A program made the position numbers and the translations under genes. The notes under the pieces were generated by a model that saw only the letters and a list, made by a program, of their open reading frames with translations, was not told the origin of the DNA and did not search any database. 64,000 bases of DNA from Legionella sp. (GTDB taxonomy: Bacteria; Pseudomonadota; Gammaproteobacteria; Legionellales; Legionellaceae). Positions 46,309 to 55,465 of the stretch are shown here, one piece after another; within the stretch, counting starts at the first letter, position 1; every line of letters begins with the position of its first letter. The stretch is taken from NCBI GenBank assembly GCA_013911415.1, contig JACETI010000002.1:307066-371065 (forward strand). The letters are read 5' to 3'.

Positions 46309-46959
46309 TCATTCATTAGGCTCATAGAATGCATAAGCACTCTCTACATCAGCATACTCATATAATCGTCCCTCTTTGATCACACAAGCGCGGGTACAAT
46401 ATTGACGAATATGTCCCGCCTGATGTGAAACGATAAAAATGGACCGGTCTTTTCGTTTTTCAAATAGCTCGGTATGACATTTCTCATAAAATCTAGAATC
46501 ACCAACAGCAATCACTTCATCGATTAAATAGCAATCAAACTCAATCGCCATGGAAATTGCAAACGCCAATCGCGCCTGCATCCCAGAGGAATAAGATTTT
46601 ACTGGTTCTCGAAAAAACGTACCTAGCTCAGCAAAATCTTGCACAAAATTTATTTTATCTTTAAAATCAACACCGTACACTCGGCAAATAAAACGTAAAT
46701 TGTCAGCTCCTGTGAGTGAACCTTGAAAAGCTCCACCAAAGGCTAACGGCCAGGAAACGCTCATCGTACGCGTTATTTTACCTGCAGATGGACTTTCCGC
46801 ACCACTTATTAAACGAATCAGTGTTGATTTTCCCGCACCATTCCGCCCAAGAATACCCATTTTTTCACCGGGTGCAATGGTTAAATTAATCCCCTCAAAA
46901 ATCGTTTTCATTCCGTACCGCATCGGATATCTCATTGTCACGTTATCGAAATGAATCAC
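46309..46959 (-). CDS. kpsT: Capsule polysaccharide ABC transporter ATPase
   Basis: KpsT/CtrD/BexA powers export of lipid-linked capsule across the inner membrane. Walker A is [10 protein letters not shown] near residue 46, the signature [12 protein letters not shown] near 130, Walker B with [13 protein letters not shown] near 150, and the switch His in IVSHQ. The GTG at 46959, overlapping the kpsM stop by 4 nt (GTGA), gives 216 residues, exactly the size of CtrD/BexA/KpsT. The frame continues 20 codons upstream, but that would run into kpsM. Translational coupling with kpsM is likely. Confidence 0.93.
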   Translation of the reverse strand: MIHFDNVTMRYPMRYGMKTIFEGINLTIAPGEKMGILGRNGAGKSTLIRLISGAESPSAGKITRTMSVSWPLAFGGAFQGSLTGADNLRFICRVYGVDFKDKINFVQDFAELGTFFREPVKSYSSGMQARLAFAISMAIEFDCYLIDEVIAVGDSRFYEKCHTELFEKRKDRSIFIVSHQAGHIRQYCTRACVIKEGRLYEYADVESAYAFYEPNE

Positions 46960-47768
46960 TGTAACACCATATGTTGAGAGATTTTTTTTACTTGCAACAA
47001 ACCAATCAACAATAAGCACAGATTACACGTGATCATGTACAGGACATCGTAATGTGCATGAACAGCGACAGAACCGAAATACCCTTCCCGAATCATTTCA
47101 GTGCCATGTACCATCGGTAATAATACAATCCATCGTTGTGCCACTGTTGGGAGCCAGTCAACCAAAAAAGCGGCACCAGATAATGGGAATAATAAATAAG
47201 ATATAGGATGCCAAATGATAGAAGCTAATTCTGATTGTGTTGCCAGCCCTCCTACAAATAATCCCAGGCCAGTGCTAAAAAAAATCAATAAAAACCAACC
47301 TTCAATGACTTTAAGAATATCATCGGGTAAGTCTATCCATCCCAGTAAAATAAAAACAAAGCTTAATGTTATAAAGGAACCTGTAACGCTAGCGACTTCA
47401 AGCACAATCCGACATAAAAAAAGATCAATCAGGCGCACATTCCGATGGTACATAAGCGCTTGATTAGGCTCCACCGCAGAACTGCATCGACCCGGTATAT
47501 TACGCCATAGTAAGACCGAAGAATATCCAGTTAATGCAAATGCAACGATGGGTATGCTTGAATTTTGATGCATACCCGCTAGACTCCATAAGGAAGCGAC
47601 GCCTAGAGTAAATAACATTGGCTCAAAAAAAAGCCATAAAAATCCCACGTTATGGCGTCCGTAGCGCGTAATAACTTCTCTTAGCAGTAAGGCACCAATA
47701 ATTCGACATTGAATCGCAAAGGACCGTTTCAACTCCAAGAAGGCGTGTTCTACTTTTTGCGTCTTCAA
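46956..47768 (-). CDS. kpsM: Capsule polysaccharide ABC transporter permease
   Basis: The 270-residue ABC-2 type permease has six membrane helices, preceded by the cytoplasmic [24 protein letters not shown] motif that defines KpsM/CtrC/BexB proteins. ATG overlaps the kpsE stop by 4 nt and its stop overlaps the kpsT start, so the three are coupled. Together with KpsT it forms the transporter for the finished lipid-linked polymer. Confidence 0.93.
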   Translation of the reverse strand: MKTQKVEHAFLELKRSFAIQCRIIGALLLREVITRYGRHNVGFLWLFFEPMLFTLGVASLWSLAGMHQNSSIPIVAFALTGYSSVLLWRNIPGRCSSAVEPNQALMYHRNVRLIDLFLCRIVLEVASVTGSFITLSFVFILLGWIDLPDDILKVIEGWFLLIFFSTGLGLFVGGLATQSELASIIWHPISYLLFPLSGAAFLVDWLPTVAQRWIVLLPMVHGTEMIREGYFGSVAVHAHYDVLYMITCNLCLLLIGLLQVKKISQHMVLQ

Positions 47769-48940
47769 TCTTGATGTTCCTTAACACCAGCAAATAACAT
47801 CGATAAAACACCCCAAAGAACGCAAGTGAACAATAAAGTAGCAAAAATTGCTCGCAAACGATGAAGGCCAGTCGCACTCTCAGGTTTACTTGGGTGTTCT
47901 ATGCGCTCTAAATAAACTTGCTGTCGCTCTGCCTCTATCCGTGCTTGCTCTAACGATGCAAACGCCGTTGTTAATTGTTTTTGAGCAAACACATCAGCTA
48001 GCTTCAGACGTTCGTATTCCAATGCTTTGGCAGATAGTGAGCTTTTTTTACCAATAATATGCATTGATTCATCGGCTAGGTCTTTGTTTAATGCCTCAAC
48101 GCGCTGCTTCAGCACAGGTAATTGTGGGTTTTTAGGTGTTAATCCTGCCATCTGTTGCACTTGATCTTTCGTTAGTAGCAATTCATCTTGTAATTTGGAT
48201 ATTCTCTCTAATTCAAATTTACTTTGTTGAACCGGGTCAAATACTTTTTGCTGCTGACGATAGGATAATAAAGCCAATGCAGTCTGTTTGGCTTTTAACT
48301 CTGCGCTAGCTACCTCCCCTTTAGCAAAACGTAAAATATCTTGTTGAGCGCGGTGATTTAAGTGATTGACCAACGCCTCACTTTTATCCAGAAGGGCCTT
48401 GTTAATGCTATAAGCATGGTCACTACTAAATGCTCGAACAGTGAGCGTAGATACGGAAGAAGAACTATCCGTCGTAATAAGTATATGTTTTTTATAATAA
48501 GCTAATAAGGCTTCAAAACTGGTATCAAAATCTAGGCCACCAAATCGATTAATCCGGTCGATAGCACTATTGGCGTAATGACTATTTAAATGCAGCGTAT
48601 CTTCGAGAAAACGTACTGCATCACTCGATAAAATATAACTTTGTACAATATAACTATCTTCCTGAGATCGAGAAAATCCTGTTTGGCTAAGAATAGCCCC
48701 TAACCCACTTAAGTTTTTAGATTGAGGACTTCTGATGACAAATTGGGATTCAACGACATAAATATCAGATGCGATGAGACCAAAATATATGATTGATAAA
48801 GAAACTGGAATTGCCACCGTAAATAAGAATAATTTGTTGAGTGAATTCAAATAACTCAACACCCTCCGAAGCGCAATTTTTTGCTTATACGCATCAAAAT
48901 TGGGCAAACTCGACACTAATTCCCTGAGTGTATTATTCAC
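47765..48940 (-). CDS. kpsE: Capsule export inner-membrane/periplasmic adaptor (KpsE/CtrB/BexC)
   Basis: The 391-residue protein has an N-terminal membrane helix (about 35-58), a periplasmic region with SQFVIRSPQSKNLSGLGAIL and SRSQEDSYIVQSYILSSDAV, a long coiled-coil (about 195-345) and a C-terminal helix (about 365-385). This is the polysaccharide co-polymerase class 3 layout that bridges KpsMT to the outer-membrane channel. The start is GTG with AGGA 9 nt upstream. First gene of the operon; a promoter is visible upstream on the minus strand. Confidence 0.92.
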   Translation of the reverse strand: MNNTLRELVSSLPNFDAYKQKIALRRVLSYLNSLNKLFLFTVAIPVSLSIIYFGLIASDIYVVESQFVIRSPQSKNLSGLGAILSQTGFSRSQEDSYIVQSYILSSDAVRFLEDTLHLNSHYANSAIDRINRFGGLDFDTSFEALLAYYKKHILITTDSSSSVSTLTVRAFSSDHAYSINKALLDKSEALVNHLNHRAQQDILRFAKGEVASAELKAKQTALALLSYRQQQKVFDPVQQSKFELERISKLQDELLLTKDQVQQMAGLTPKNPQLPVLKQRVEALNKDLADESMHIIGKKSSLSAKALEYERLKLADVFAQKQLTTAFASLEQARIEAERQQVYLERIEHPSKPESATGLHRLRAIFATLLFTCVLWGVLSMLFAGVKEHQD

Positions 48941-48969
48941 ACAAAATCATCCTAATAAATCTATATTTT

Positions 48970-48999
48970 ATAATACACATAAGTTCATCTTAGTTACAA
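48970..48999 (-). promoter_or_regulatory. Sigma-70 promoter candidate for the kpsE-PKS operon
   Basis: Read on the minus strand: TTGTAA (48999-48994), 18-bp spacer, TATTAT (48975-48970). The expected transcript start would be about 23 nt before the GTG of kpsE. It lies in the 165-bp divergent region shared with manC copy 2. Confidence 0.5.
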
Positions 49000-49105
49000 T
49001 TCACCTCATTAGTAAACTCGAGAATAGCCATCTACACTTTTTTCAGCTATCCTAAAAAAAACTGAAACCTGCACTAAATTTAAGCTGGCTTTAAAAGGAT
49101 TTTTT

Positions 49106-50527
49106 ATGTCAATTACTCCTGTCATTCTATCTGGCGGCTCAGGCTCTAGGATGTGGCCTTTATCTCGCAGCAGTTACCCTAAGCAATTTCTTAACTTATT
49201 AGGTGCTGAAAGCTTATTGCAGCAAACAGCCAATCGTCTTATAGGCTTATCTGATCTTACTCCTCCAATCGTTATTACAGGTAATGAACAGCGTTTTTTA
49301 GTCTCAGAACAACTTCGATCGATAGGCATTGAAAATGCCAAAGTAATACTGGAACCCATTGGACGTAATACAGCACCTGCAGTTGCAGCTGCCGCTTTTG
49401 TCGCTTTGGAGCAAGACAGTGAAGCGGTTTTGATAATACTACCTGCCGATCACGTCATCTTGCACGAGAGCGCTTTTGAGAAATTAACCACACAAGCGCT
49501 TGAAATAGCCAATCAAGGTCATCTCGTTACTTTAGGCATCTCGCCAACTCATCCACACACGGGATACGGCTATATCAAGAAAGATAAAAACTTATCGCCT
49601 GGGGCTTATACTGTGTCTGCTTTTATTGAAAAACCTGACCTTCAAAAAGCAGAAGCATTTTACAAGAGTAATGATTATTACTGGAACAGCGGCATGTTCG
49701 TTTTCAGGGCAGATAAATACCTAGAAGAACTCGCGAAGTTACAGCCTTCGATGTTAGAACATGTAAAATTGGCCGTTGATCATGCTCAACGAGATGCTGA
49801 TTTCATTCGTTTAGAAGAAAACGCTTTTTCGACTTGCCCCTCAAAATCCATCGATTATGCTGTTATGGAGCACACTCAATACGCAGCTGTTCTCACTGCA
49901 GATAATTTAGGCTGGGCTGATATTGGCTCATGGGATGCGTTAGCCAGCGTGTCGCCGGTAGATAGTTTTGGTAACAATATAATCGGTGATGTCATAGTCG
50001 AAGACACTAAGAACTGCTATATCCACAGCGCAGGGAGAATGTTAGCAACCGTAGGTATTGAAGATCTCATCATTGTTGAAACAGCCGATGCCGTTTTGGT
50101 AGCTAAAAAAGATAAAGTACAAGATGTGAAAAAAATTGTTGAAAAACTGACACTCTACGGACGTAACGAATCAATTGCTCACCGAAAAGTTTATCGTCCT
50201 TGGGGAAGTTTTGAAAGCATTGATGTGGGTCCACGCTTCCAAGTAAAACGTATTATTGTTAATCCGAAAGCATCTCTCAGTTCGCAGATGCACTACCATC
50301 GAGCAGAGCACTGGATTGTCGTCAAAGGCACAGCACGCGTTCTTAATGGAGAGAAAGAAATCTTGCTAACTGAAAACCAATCGACATATATTCCGATTGG
50401 TGCAATACATCGATTGGAGAACCCAGGTAAATTCCCATTGGAATTAATTGAAGTGCAATCAGGCGAATATTTAGGTGAAGATGACATTGTACGCTTTGAA
50501 GATGTTTATGGTCGAGTCACAAGTTAA
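49106..50527 (+). CDS. manC: Mannose-1-phosphate guanylyltransferase / mannose-6-phosphate isomerase (copy 2)
   Basis: The 473-residue bifunctional enzyme has the same layout as the gene at 16895: LSGGSGSRMWPLSRSSYPKQFL at the N-terminus, ILPADHVI, FIEKPDLQKAE, NSGMFVFRADKYLEEL, then a C-terminal cupin with PWGSFESIDVG and QMHYHRAEHW. By eye the two copies are clearly related but diverged across their whole length, so they look like old paralogues or separate acquisitions rather than a recent duplication. AAAAGGA lies 6 nt before the ATG. It is divergent from kpsE, which ties GDP-mannose supply to capsule production. Confidence 0.95.
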   Translation: MSITPVILSGGSGSRMWPLSRSSYPKQFLNLLGAESLLQQTANRLIGLSDLTPPIVITGNEQRFLVSEQLRSIGIENAKVILEPIGRNTAPAVAAAAFVALEQDSEAVLIILPADHVILHESAFEKLTTQALEIANQGHLVTLGISPTHPHTGYGYIKKDKNLSPGAYTVSAFIEKPDLQKAEAFYKSNDYYWNSGMFVFRADKYLEELAKLQPSMLEHVKLAVDHAQRDADFIRLEENAFSTCPSKSIDYAVMEHTQYAAVLTADNLGWADIGSWDALASVSPVDSFGNNIIGDVIVEDTKNCYIHSAGRMLATVGIEDLIIVETADAVLVAKKDKVQDVKKIVEKLTLYGRNESIAHRKVYRPWGSFESIDVGPRFQVKRIIVNPKASLSSQMHYHRAEHWIVVKGTARVLNGEKEILLTENQSTYIPIGAIHRLENPGKFPLELIEVQSGEYLGEDDIVRFEDVYGRVTS

Positions 50528-50630
50528 TACCTTGCAATGACACCCCGCCCTTTTCAGGAAGAAAGCCACTTCCTCAGCAATCGCAAATAGCATGTTTTAG
50601 TTTGTATCGACAAACTTAGAGGATAACGCA

Positions 50631-51962
50631 TTGACTAGCAAAAGAATTATGATTGATGGTTACAACTTAGGATTAGAAGAAGGCACAGGAATAGCTACTT
50701 ATGCAAGGAACCTCAGTTATTGTTTGACAAATATGGGACAAAAGGTTGATGTCTTGTATGGAACAAAAGAATCCCGATCCAATAATCAACTTTTACGTGA
50801 AATATCTTTTTTTGATCCAGATACAAACAAACCTAACCTGTGGGAAAAATTTTCAAATAATTTGTACTCTTTGTTAACCCTCAAATCTAAAGAGGCCAGA
50901 CAAATCAGAATATCGACCTCTAGTGCCGTTATTAATACTCATTATAAATCACGACTCCCACTGGCTGATACATTTTGGAACATTTCCGAATTATTTAATA
51001 AATCGTATCAACTCTTTGACTATACTGGTTTATTCCTCACAGCAAAATTGAGTTCGGCTCCAGAGATAGCGCATTGGACATATCCCTTACCTATTAGAAT
51101 AAAAGGAGCCAAAAATATATATACAATTCATGATCTAATACCCTTACGCTTGCCCTACACAACCTTAGACTCTAAGCGCAGATATTTTAATCTCATGATG
51201 TCACTCGCAAAAAAAGCTGATCATATTGTAACGGTTTCCGAAACATCAAAACGAGACATTATTAATATCCTTGGAATTCCTGAAGAACGCATTACGAATA
51301 CCTATCAATCCGTTAATATTCCAGCAGAATACGCTAACAAGCCAGTGGCGATTGTGAAGAAAGAAGTGGAAGGGATTTTTAACCTTGATTACAAGGAATA
51401 TATGCTATTTTTTAGCGCAATAGAACCTAAGAAAAATGTTACGCGTTTAATGGAGGCCTATTTGGCGAGCAATATAGCAACTCCTCTCGTGATTGTTGGA
51501 AAAAAAGCATGGAAATTAGATCCAAAGAAAAAAAATGAGAAAGTTTCTCGATATCTTAATGAAATCGATAGTTATTTATTAAACCACCATCAAAAAATTC
51601 ACTACATTAACTATACTTCATTTCACCTTTTAGTTAGTCTCATTAAAGGAGCTAAGGCAGTATTATTTCCTTCATTATACGAAGGATTTGGCTTGCCTGC
51701 GCTAGAAGCTATGCAATTGGGAACACCGGTGTTAAGTTCTACAGAGGGCTCTTTGCCAGAAATTTGTGGTGAAGCGGCATTGCTTGTTAATCCATATGAT
51801 GTACGAGCACTATCAGAAGGGATTATCTACATTGATACAGACGATAATTTACGGAGAGAACTTTCTATAAAAGGAATAAAACAAGCAGCAAAATTTTCAG
51901 AAGCGGCTTATTGTATAAGATTAAAAAAGATGTATGAGCAATTTAAAAGCACATCGATTTAA
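50631..51962 (+). CDS. Family 4 glycosyltransferase
   Basis: The 443-residue GT-B enzyme has the mannosyltransferase-like N-terminus IMIDGYNLGLEEGTGIATYARNL, IHDLIPLRLP near residue 165, and a C-terminal donor domain with FFSAIEPKKNVTRLMEAY, VLFPSLYEGFGLPALEAMQLGTPVLSS (EX7E) and GEAALLVNPYD. The TTG start is supported by AGAGGA 7 nt upstream; an in-frame ATG lies at 50649. Next to manC, a GDP-mannose donor is plausible. Confidence 0.88.
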   Translation: MTSKRIMIDGYNLGLEEGTGIATYARNLSYCLTNMGQKVDVLYGTKESRSNNQLLREISFFDPDTNKPNLWEKFSNNLYSLLTLKSKEARQIRISTSSAVINTHYKSRLPLADTFWNISELFNKSYQLFDYTGLFLTAKLSSAPEIAHWTYPLPIRIKGAKNIYTIHDLIPLRLPYTTLDSKRRYFNLMMSLAKKADHIVTVSETSKRDIINILGIPEERITNTYQSVNIPAEYANKPVAIVKKEVEGIFNLDYKEYMLFFSAIEPKKNVTRLMEAYLASNIATPLVIVGKKAWKLDPKKKNEKVSRYLNEIDSYLLNHHQKIHYINYTSFHLLVSLIKGAKAVLFPSLYEGFGLPALEAMQLGTPVLSSTEGSLPEICGEAALLVNPYDVRALSEGIIYIDTDDNLRRELSIKGIKQAAKFSEAAYCIRLKKMYEQFKSTSI

Positions 51963-52313
51963 TTTTAAAATCTACTATCGATAATTTTATGTAGGAATAA
52001 TCAAAATGATATTTAAGCGCTTTTCCCTTAGAAGCAATTATTTATTAAATAGATTTTTTTAATTTTTAATATTCATTACACGTAATAAACTTTAAATTCA
52101 AAAAATTGTATTTAGTGCTGTAAAGAATGAAAAGGTTTAGCAACCCCCTCATCTATATGCTAATTTATAATCTAATCTTACATAAAAAGATAAAATTTAT
52201 GCGAAGTTTTTGCCGATTTTGGATATAAAGAGTTAGAGTTTCCTTTTTTTGCCTACAGCAATCTTTATTATTTTTAAATCGTCTGCTGAGGCTCACTGTT
52301 CTTGGAGAATAAC
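51963..52313. other. 351-bp AT-rich intergenic region
   Basis: Clearly more AT-rich than its surroundings, with long A and T runs, and no coding frame. It ends with the Shine-Dalgarno GGAG (52304-52307) of the GSCFA gene. No terminator or promoter stands out. Confidence 0.5.
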
Positions 52314-53363
52314 ATGTCTGTGGAAATACTTGCACATGCGGCTCATCAAGAGATTCTTGATGGGAACATTACTGGCGCAAAAGACAAAACTTTTGGATCT
52401 TCTTTTTTTAGGGGAGAACATTGCAATTTTAATCCATACGGAAGGGATCAATGCAGTGATCAATTTGCAAGTAATTTTATACTGAAAGGTTGGTTGCCAG
52501 ATTCCCCTTTTATTAGTCACGATACAAAAATCACTGCATTTGGATCGTGTTTTGCTGAACACATTAGTCATCACTTGGCAAAAATGGGATTTAAAACCAC
52601 AAAAGAGAGAGATAGCAGTATCTATGTATCCTCTATGGGCGAAGGTCTGGTTAATGTACACTCAATCCTTCAGCAGTTTAGATGGGCCCTTGACAATTGG
52701 CAACCGCCTACTAACCTATGGCATGGTTATAATGCAGAAGAATATGATATAAATGAAGAGATCAGAATAAAAACACGAAGTATTTTTTTAGATACAGATG
52801 TTTTTATTTTGACGTTTGGATTATCAGAAATTTGGTACGATGAAATAACTCAAGGCGTTTTTTGGCGTGCTGTACCAATGCAGCACTATGATGAAAAACG
52901 TCACAAATTTAGAATATGTACTTTTACTGAAACAAAACAATGCCTTAGGGAAACTTTACGTTTAATAAAACATTATATACCAAAAGCTAAGATTGTATTG
53001 ACAGTATCACCAATTCCCTTAATCACGACTTTTAGACCAGTATCTTGCATTAGCGCAAATTCCGTTTCAAAAGCACTTATTAGAGCTGCCTTAGATGAGG
53101 TGCTGAGAGAGTATAAACAAGACCAACAAGATATTTATTATTTTCCTGCTTTTGAAATTATTAATGAGTGCTTTCCAAATAGATTTGTGGAGGATGGCCG
53201 ACATCTTCAGACTATGGTAGTACCAGCAATTATGCAACTATTTGAGGCAACTTTCTGTAATACTCAATTAAATATTAATGATGCTGAAATTAATTTAAAA
53301 AAAGCCCGTTTGGCAAATGCAACTACCTTGTTAAGTCATCCATTATTTTCACAAGCTTTTTGA
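52314..53363 (+). CDS. GSCFA domain protein
   Basis: The 349-residue protein carries the GSCFA signature itself, ITAFGSCFAEHISHHL near residue 75, then LTFGLSEIWYD and VLTVSPIPLI with the downstream conserved His/Asp region (YFPAFEIINE, DGRHLQTM). GSCFA proteins belong to the SGNH/GDSL hydrolase-like superfamily and occur in exopolysaccharide clusters, so acyl or acetyl transfer or removal on a glycan is the usual suggestion. Direct evidence of activity is lacking. ATG 52314 has GGAG 6 nt upstream. Confidence 0.88.
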   Translation: MSVEILAHAAHQEILDGNITGAKDKTFGSSFFRGEHCNFNPYGRDQCSDQFASNFILKGWLPDSPFISHDTKITAFGSCFAEHISHHLAKMGFKTTKERDSSIYVSSMGEGLVNVHSILQQFRWALDNWQPPTNLWHGYNAEEYDINEEIRIKTRSIFLDTDVFILTFGLSEIWYDEITQGVFWRAVPMQHYDEKRHKFRICTFTETKQCLRETLRLIKHYIPKAKIVLTVSPIPLITTFRPVSCISANSVSKALIRAALDEVLREYKQDQQDIYYFPAFEIINECFPNRFVEDGRHLQTMVVPAIMQLFEATFCNTQLNINDAEINLKKARLANATTLLSHPLFSQAF

Positions 53364-53834
53364 ATTCTATAAAAACTAAAAAGTGGATCATAATAGCGCT
53401 TTTATTAGTTGATATTTTATCGTTGAAAATTTCGATTGATTCTCCATATCCAAAAGACTTACTAAAAACAGATGCATGTTGAGTGCTAACAATACATTAT
53501 ATCAATGATGAGCCTTATACAAAAATCAGTCAGGAGATACCTTAATACAGAACTCATAACAATTGCTCTCTTCCTCCAACTGACGGTTACGCAACTTGGA
53601 TACGCCCAAGCCACCGTATTTCTTTTTCCAAATGTGCAATGTCGCTTCGCTGATCCCCATCTCCCGACGGATCTCATTCACACGCTTGCCCATCTCCGCC
53701 TGCTTCAATGCAAACGCAATTTGCTCTTCCGTATACTTTCTGTTTTTCATGGCTCATACCTTTTTATTGCTGATTGATATTTGCCAGATTTCCTAGTTTA
53801 GTGTGGAATCTATTTTCAGGGAGGAGATCATATT
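53364..53834. other. 471-bp gap containing an IS3 remnant
   Basis: Apart from the truncated transposase at 53526-53750 there is no gene. The stretch lies between the plus-strand GSCFA gene and the convergent pyruvyltransferase-like gene. Confidence 0.6.
53526..53750 (-). pseudogene. Truncated IS3-family transposase OrfA
   Basis: Residues 1-60 match the N-terminal helix-turn-helix part of IS3-family OrfA: KYTEEQIAFALKQAEMG, then IRREMGISEATLHIWKKKYGG and the start of the leucine-zipper region LRNRQLEEE. After that the sequence diverges to a short unrelated tail (SNCYEFCIKVSPD) and stops at 74 residues, where a full OrfA would continue to about 90-100. No OrfB (DDE) is nearby. This is a relic of an insertion at the boundary between two capsule subclusters. 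Confidence 0.85.
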
Positions 53835-55244
53835 CTATAAAAAATTCATGCCCATTTGCATAGCAATCTTATCTGAGATATGCCATCTATCTAAACGACA
53901 TAGTGGAAATGCATCAATAAATGGTTCTATATCCACTACTAATGGTTCCCAACTAGCGTCAATTGCTTTAATTACATCCCCCCAATTAGTATAATCCAAA
54001 TCATATTGAGCATAAATAGGTAAAGAGCTATACCCAGCCCCTAACATAAAATCGCAAATACGTCGATCCACTGTAGATCCCTCATATAGATTTCTATGAA
54101 TAAGACCGCCATACTCAGTTGCAAAATAAATAGACGGAATGCCATAAGCTTGGGCTACGAGATAGCCATGAAAACTTGCACTAATAATTCTTTTACAAGA
54201 GGTAATCTCATTAATTTTTTGTAAAAATCCATTGAAAGAAGGTTCATGATAAGTTGAAAGCACTTTTATATCATTTTCATCAAAACCAACTTCGTATCTT
54301 TTCAATTCTGTGCGTGCTTTCGGATGAGGTGTTTGTCTTTTTAATTCTGACACATGGGGGATTATCCCTAATTCATATTTTTTTTCTTTCGCGGAGGATA
54401 CGAATTTAGGCAGAAGCCATCCTGGATCACCGAAGATCTTTGGGCATCCGACACCCGCTTCTATCAATGCTTTACGACTAAGAGGACCTCGCACGGCATG
54501 TATTCTTAGTTTTAATTCTTCAGGCTTAATATAGCGTGAGCTTGGGTCGAGGGAGGCATTGACTGAAGGTTCGAGTCCAGCGCCCCAAACATGAACATAT
54601 CCTCTTTCTTGAAACTGAATAATAGTGCCCGCTGTTATTAATCTCACCCCAGAATTATTTCGGGGTGTAATTTTTGGCACCAACCCTGAAATAGCTGCTA
54701 CAACTATGGGACCAAGCGTGTCTCCAAAATTTGCAAATGGCAGCTCTTTACCACTTGCAGACCAATACATTGGAACATAACCATCAGAAATAATAGCAGC
54801 GTGATTTAAGTCCAAAAATGGGCTTGCTGGTGAACTAGAAGGAAACTCTATCACATCTTCTCCGTAGATTAGTCGACGTTTAAGCTTCAACTTTAAATCA
54901 CATATACCTAGGGTCCACATTCTAAATTCGATAGTTTTTATCTCGCTGATGTTAAACTCAACGCGAAATAAAGTTAAAGTGTCATTATTAATCTCATTAC
55001 TTGGAACTTCATACACTGCCAATATTTTTTTTCCAAGGTCACATACAACATCAAGTGTAGCGACGATCTGAGCAGATGATACTTCATCTGGATCAACGCT
55101 TCCTAACTCGAATTCTACAATATAATTCCCTTTTTCAAGCGTATAATATGGACCCGATATCGCGCATCCCTTACAGCCTTTCTGAGTAAAAACAAAAGGC
55201 TCATCGTTGATAATCTCGACTCTAGAAATTTCATAATTAATCAT
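53835..55244 (-). CDS. Polysaccharide pyruvyltransferase family protein with N-terminal beta domain
   Basis: The 469-residue protein has an N-terminal beta-rich domain (about 1-130; GPYYTLEKGNYIVEFEL) and a C-terminal pyruvyltransferase-like GT-B domain (about 145-469) with NFGDTLGPIVVAAISG, HVWGAGLEP, RIHAVRGPLSRKAL, FGDPGWLLP and ISASFHGYLVAQAYGIPSIYF. Family members add ketal-linked pyruvate from PEP to polysaccharides, although some act as glycosyltransferases. A version of the N-terminal domain appears at the C-terminus of the next gene upstream (55466-58387). A 221-bp gap separates the two. Confidence 0.82.
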   Translation of the reverse strand: MINYEISRVEIINDEPFVFTQKGCKGCAISGPYYTLEKGNYIVEFELGSVDPDEVSSAQIVATLDVVCDLGKKILAVYEVPSNEINNDTLTLFRVEFNISEIKTIEFRMWTLGICDLKLKLKRRLIYGEDVIEFPSSSPASPFLDLNHAAIISDGYVPMYWSASGKELPFANFGDTLGPIVVAAISGLVPKITPRNNSGVRLITAGTIIQFQERGYVHVWGAGLEPSVNASLDPSSRYIKPEELKLRIHAVRGPLSRKALIEAGVGCPKIFGDPGWLLPKFVSSAKEKKYELGIIPHVSELKRQTPHPKARTELKRYEVGFDENDIKVLSTYHEPSFNGFLQKINEITSCKRIISASFHGYLVAQAYGIPSIYFATEYGGLIHRNLYEGSTVDRRICDFMLGAGYSSLPIYAQYDLDYTNWGDVIKAIDASWEPLVVDIEPFIDAFPLCRLDRWHISDKIAMQMGMNFL

Positions 55245-55465
55245 TCTGTTAGTATCCTTATAATTGAGATAATTTATTCATTCGAGTGAGATAATCATTG
55301 TATTTTTTTAACATAAGTAATAATGTGTTTAAAGGTAATAGTCAAAGTAGATCTAATTGATATTAGATAAATTATTCATTTTTTCTGCGCTCGAGTTACA
55401 AACCGCTAACATATTTTGTCGATATTTTTTAAAATCCCTACCTAGAATTTAAACGTTTGGAATTT

